Shown in pieces: positions 17,364-20,056 of a DNA stretch of 20,056 bases. A program made the position numbers and the translations under genes. Every line of letters starts with the position of its first letter. The stretch's first letter is position 1. The notes beneath the pieces were generated by a model. It was not told the origin of the DNA. It was given only the letters and a program-made list of their open reading frames with translations, and did not search any database. This stretch comes from JABSOG01 sp041583135 (GTDB lineage: Bacteria > Pseudomonadota > Gammaproteobacteria > Enterobacterales > Alteromonadaceae). Location of the stretch: assembly GCA_041583135.1 (NCBI GenBank), contig JBFHGJ010000107.1, positions 1-20,056 of the forward strand. Reading direction: 5' to 3'.

Positions 17364-18365
17364 TTATCCCATGGCCACGAGCACTTTACGCTCGCCGTCA
17401 AAGGGTTTACGGCCATGGGCCACCTGATAGTTATCGAGCAACATAATGTCGCCTGCCTGCCAGTCAAATTTCACCTCTTGGGCATCATAGGCTGCGCGCA
17501 TTTGCTCAAGATAATCGGCGGGTATCTCGCTGCCATCGGCAAAATAGGTGTTGTAGGGATACTGCTCAGGAGTCATCACCGACTTAAGCTGAGCCTGTAC
17601 ACTCGGACACAGGCTACTCGGATGCCAAAAGGCAATATGGTTAAACCATAAAGGCACCCCAGAGCGTGGATGGGCGTGCACCGCTTGACGCTTTTGTCTG
17701 GTGACGACCCGATCCTTTTCCAGCACCTGCATGTCAATGTCAGCCTTGTCGCAATAGGCTTTGATCTCATCGATATCTGCCATGCCGAAGGCCTTATTGA
17801 TGGTCGGCCCAATGCCGCCACCATAGTTGCGCTGCAACATCCAGCCACCGCGCGCGGCAAAATCGTCAATCAGTTGCGGGCTTAAGCGCTGATACACCTT
17901 GGCAACATCGACAATTTGCGTCTGACCACCGCTCGTGGCCGGAATAAGACAACCAAACACCAGCATTTTGGGCGGATTGACCACATAGGAAAGCTCATTA
18001 TGAGGTGCAATTTCCTGATCTTTTGGAAACTCCGTTGAGGTATAGATGCCGCTTTGCAGCTGCGTGCGAGGCGTCGCCCCTTCCACATAGGCCGCCTTTT
18101 GCTCGATGGCGACATCGCAAAACTGCTTAAAGTCGTGCTCTGAGTTCACTTTAAAACCACGCAACAACAAAGCGCCAAACTCTGCCAAATCAGCCTTGAG
18201 CTGGAGCGCATTATCACGATACCAGGTCGCCGGGTTTAGGTTGCCGACTTTGGCACGGTAAACTAAAGGCAACTGCGGACAGTCGGCCAGAAACTGTTTG
18301 GCGACGATGTCGTTACCGTCACTTTGGGCCGATTTTTTCTTGTTCTTCCAGTTAGAAAAACCCAT
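17364..18365 (-). CDS. SyrP/TauD-type Fe(II)/2-oxoglutarate hydroxylase
   Basis: A 333-aa TauD/TfdA-family dioxygenase. His122-Asn-Glu124 (PHNELSY) and His317 (NYQVAHGR) form the iron triad, and Arg326 in GERKVLVAM should bind 2-oxoglutarate. The HNE form rather than HxD, and adjacency to NRPS genes, fit SyrP-like enzymes that beta-hydroxylate an amino acid held on a carrier domain. The likely substrate is the glutamine on T of the next gene; this is inferred. The N-terminus (MGFSNWKNKKK) is lysine-rich and may be a contact surface. The start is the ATG at 18365: AGGAGA (plus 18371-18376) precedes it by 5 bases, and it begins one base after the upstream NRPS stop. A longer in-frame start at 18416 would lie inside that gene and lacks such a site. 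Cytoplasmic, no signal peptide. Confidence 0.9.
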   Translation of the reverse strand: MGFSNWKNKKKSAQSDGNDIVAKQFLADCPQLPLVYRAKVGNLNPATWYRDNALQLKADLAEFGALLLRGFKVNSEHDFKQFCDVAIEQKAAYVEGATPRTQLQSGIYTSTEFPKDQEIAPHNELSYVVNPPKMLVFGCLIPATSGGQTQIVDVAKVYQRLSPQLIDDFAARGGWMLQRNYGGGIGPTINKAFGMADIDEIKAYCDKADIDMQVLEKDRVVTRQKRQAVHAHPRSGVPLWFNHIAFWHPSSLCPSVQAQLKSVMTPEQYPYNTYFADGSEIPADYLEQMRAAYDAQEVKFDWQAGDIMLLDNYQVAHGRKPFDGERKVLVAMG

Positions 18366-18366
18366 G

Positions 18367-20056
18367 TTAATCTCCTGACACTTTGTTTTTGCGTTTAAAT
18401 TTGAACTTCTTAGCACTTAACTTATCTTTGGCCGCCAATTGCTGTTGTTGTTTAAGCGCCGCCATATCCTGCATCGGCAACTGCGCTAGGCAGGTATTGC
18501 AATCGGCAACAATGGCGCTGAGCATCTGCTCAAAACTTAACGCCAGATGTTTAATGGTTTGTTCATCGAACAGCTGACGGGGGAACGACCAGCAAAGTGC
18601 CAAGCCTGATGGCTCGGGCGCGGCGCTCAGCTGCAAATCAAATTGCGCGCTGGCCTCACCACTATCGATTTCTTCGAACTTAAGGCCAGCCAACTCAAGG
18701 GCGTGCTCTTGATTGTTTTGCATCACAAACCAGATCTGCACCAAAGGGTTATAGGCGCTGTTGCGGGGCACTTTCAGCTCGTTGACAATTTGCTCAAACG
18801 GCATCTGCTGATGGCGATAATGAGACAGGGCCATGGCCTTACCTTTAGCCAAATAGTCGCTAAAGGGCTGGCTGCCATCGACATTGAAACGAAACGCCAA
18901 GGTATTGAGGAAACAGCCGATTAATGGCTCTAACGCCTTATTGGGTCTACCCACGACGGGCGAGCCGATTATGATGTCGCTTTGCCCCGACCAGCGGCCA
19001 AGCAGCACCGCAAAGGCATTTTGCAACAGCATAGAAAGCGTCACCTTTCGTGCCAAACAGAACCCATCAAGCTGTTGTGAGAGCTGCGGGCTAAGCCGAG
19101 TATGAACCATGCCCGCCTGATGGCTAAAGCGCTCAGGTCGCGGTCTGTCGAGCGGCAGTGAGTGAACCAAAGGTGCCGCTGTCAGCTGCTCGCGCCAATA
19201 GTCCAGCTGTTGCTCATAATACTCACCAGATAACTGCTCGCGCTGCCATTTGGCAAAATCGGCATATTGCACCTCTAAAGGGGTAACCGCGCGATTGTCG
19301 CCACGACTAAAGGCATCGTAAAACTGCATAAAATCGCGGGTTAAAATCGCCATCGACCAACCGTCAGAGCCGATATGATGCATGGTGATAAGGCAAATAT
19401 GCTGCTGCTCGGCAAGCTTCAACAGCGTCACTCTAAGCACGTTGTCATGGGCCAAATCAAAGGGTTTATCGGCCTCTTGAACGCTTACCCTTGCCACCGC
19501 TTCATCTTGCGCATCACCGGTGAGATGGCTTAAGTCTTGGACAGGCACTTCCACCGGACTAAAGGGTTTGATTTTTTGCACTACCGCCTCGGCGGTCTCT
19601 TGATAGACGGTGCGCAAGATCTCATGGCGCTCGATCACGGCATTGACAGCCCGCGTCACCAAGGCATAGTCAACGGGACCTGTGATCTTAAGGGCACCGG
19701 GCATATGATACTGACGCGAGCCTTCAATATTGTCTATCATCCACAGTCTTTGCTGGGCAAAGGACAACGGCAACGGCTGTTCTCTATCGGCTTTGGCAAT
19801 ATCGACGCTAACAGATCTATCCTGAGCGTCTATCAGCGCGCCAAGTAGCGTAATGGTCGGTGCGCTAAACACGCTGGCGACTTCAAGCTCGACAGCAAAG
19901 GTTTTTTCAATCGCACTGAGTAACCTCATGGCCAGCAGCGAGTGTCCGCCTAAACTAAAGAAGTTGGCATCGGTGGAAACCTCTGGCAGTTCCAGCAGCT
20001 CAGTCCAAATCGCCACCAGCTTCGCTTCGGTGTCGGTTTTCGCCGCGACAGTCTGC
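18367..20056 (-). CDS. 3' part of an NRPS gene ending in T-C, cut by the right edge
   Basis: The frame is open to the right edge; the 562 visible residues begin QTVAAKTDTE and are the C-terminus of a longer synthetase. First comes a T domain (LGGHSLLAMRL, phosphopantetheine serine codon at plus 19939-19941). A complete C domain follows (about visible residues 90-530) with SFAQQRLWMID, HHIGSDGWSM (His226-His227, Asp231) and the usual YADFAKWQ segment. No A domain follows the C domain, so it must condense the chain onto a residue loaded on another protein, most simply the Gln-loaded T of the 1017-aa NRPS two genes downstream. The protein ends in a strongly basic tail (KKFKFKRKNK), unusual for an NRPS and possibly a docking element. 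The GTG at 20016 is an internal Val codon, not a start. At least one more module must lie beyond the window. Confidence 0.93.
   Translation of the reverse strand, partial: QTVAAKTDTEAKLVAIWTELLELPEVSTDANFFSLGGHSLLAMRLLSAIEKTFAVELEVASVFSAPTITLLGALIDAQDRSVSVDIAKADREQPLPLSFAQQRLWMIDNIEGSRQYHMPGALKITGPVDYALVTRAVNAVIERHEILRTVYQETAEAVVQKIKPFSPVEVPVQDLSHLTGDAQDEAVARVSVQEADKPFDLAHDNVLRVTLLKLAEQQHICLITMHHIGSDGWSMAILTRDFMQFYDAFSRGDNRAVTPLEVQYADFAKWQREQLSGEYYEQQLDYWREQLTAAPLVHSLPLDRPRPERFSHQAGMVHTRLSPQLSQQLDGFCLARKVTLSMLLQNAFAVLLGRWSGQSDIIIGSPVVGRPNKALEPLIGCFLNTLAFRFNVDGSQPFSDYLAKGKAMALSHYRHQQMPFEQIVNELKVPRNSAYNPLVQIWFVMQNNQEHALELAGLKFEEIDSGEASAQFDLQLSAAPEPSGLALCWSFPRQLFDEQTIKHLALSFEQMLSAIVADCNTCLAQLPMQDMAALKQQQQLAAKDKLSAKKFKFKRKNKVSGD
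18371..18376 (-). promoter_or_regulatory. Strong Shine-Dalgarno site deciding the hydroxylase start
   Basis: On the minus strand AGGAGA lies 5 bases before the ATG at 18365 and overlaps the last codons of the upstream NRPS gene, whose TAA is at 18369-18367. The stop and start are one base apart, so ribosomes can reinitiate (translational coupling). Confidence 0.8.

Noticed and set aside
17364..18416. Hydroxylase starting 17 codons further upstream at 18416
   Set aside because: That start lies inside the upstream NRPS gene without a ribosome binding site. AGGAGA is placed exactly for the ATG at 18365.
18367..20016. Upstream NRPS fragment taken as a complete gene starting at 20016
   Set aside because: The codon there is an internal GTG within a T domain, and the frame stays open to the window edge.

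Overview
The window looks like part of the chromosome of a moderate-GC, probably marine gammaproteobacterium. This rests on a Vibrio/Shewanella-style membrane-proximal glutaredoxin, a canonical sigma70 promoter and strong Shine-Dalgarno sites; it is an inference and I cannot name a genus. About 18 kb is one minus-strand biosynthetic operon for a nonribosomal peptide. It enters from beyond the right edge and runs leftwards to about position 2040.

Left part (1-2039). A gene start at the left edge (minus strand, only about 20 codons visible) diverges from a plus-strand gene for a seven-bladed beta-propeller, lectin-like protein (366-1457). The AT-rich spacer between them carries phased T-tracts. 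Next come a perfect 11-bp inverted repeat, a good sigma70 promoter and a small glutaredoxin gene (1597-1983). A hairpin terminator (1992-2022) separates this gene from the convergent peptide operon.

Right part (2040-20056, all minus strand, described in transcription order). (1) The 3' end of a large NRPS gene encodes a carrier protein (T) and a condensation (C) domain, then stops with a lysine-rich tail. (2) One base later starts a SyrP/TauD-type Fe(II)/2-oxoglutarate hydroxylase. (3) A 1017-aa NRPS carries a C-like domain without the catalytic HHxxxDG motif, a predicted Gln-specific adenylation (A) domain, a T domain and an acidic C-terminal tail. (4) A 3531-aa NRPS overlaps it by one base: TubC-type docking domain, C-A(Ser)-T, C-A(unassigned)-T, C-A(Phe)-T, thioesterase (TE). 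(5) 108 bp further on lies a FOXRED2-like flavoprotein monooxygenase gene.

How they fit together. The intact C domain at the end of protein 1 should condense the upstream chain onto the residue loaded by protein 3. The C-like domain of protein 3 resembles a non-catalytic interface domain that could hold the hydroxylase against the Gln-loaded carrier. The acidic tail of protein 3 should dock on the TubC-type domain of protein 4. The visible line therefore predicts ...-(hydroxy?)Gln-Ser-Xaa-Phe, with no epimerase or methyltransferase domain in view, released by the TE. The flavoprotein may oxidise the product. The left part shows no clear functional link to the peptide operon. No tRNA, rRNA, CRISPR array, insertion sequence or attachment site was seen.
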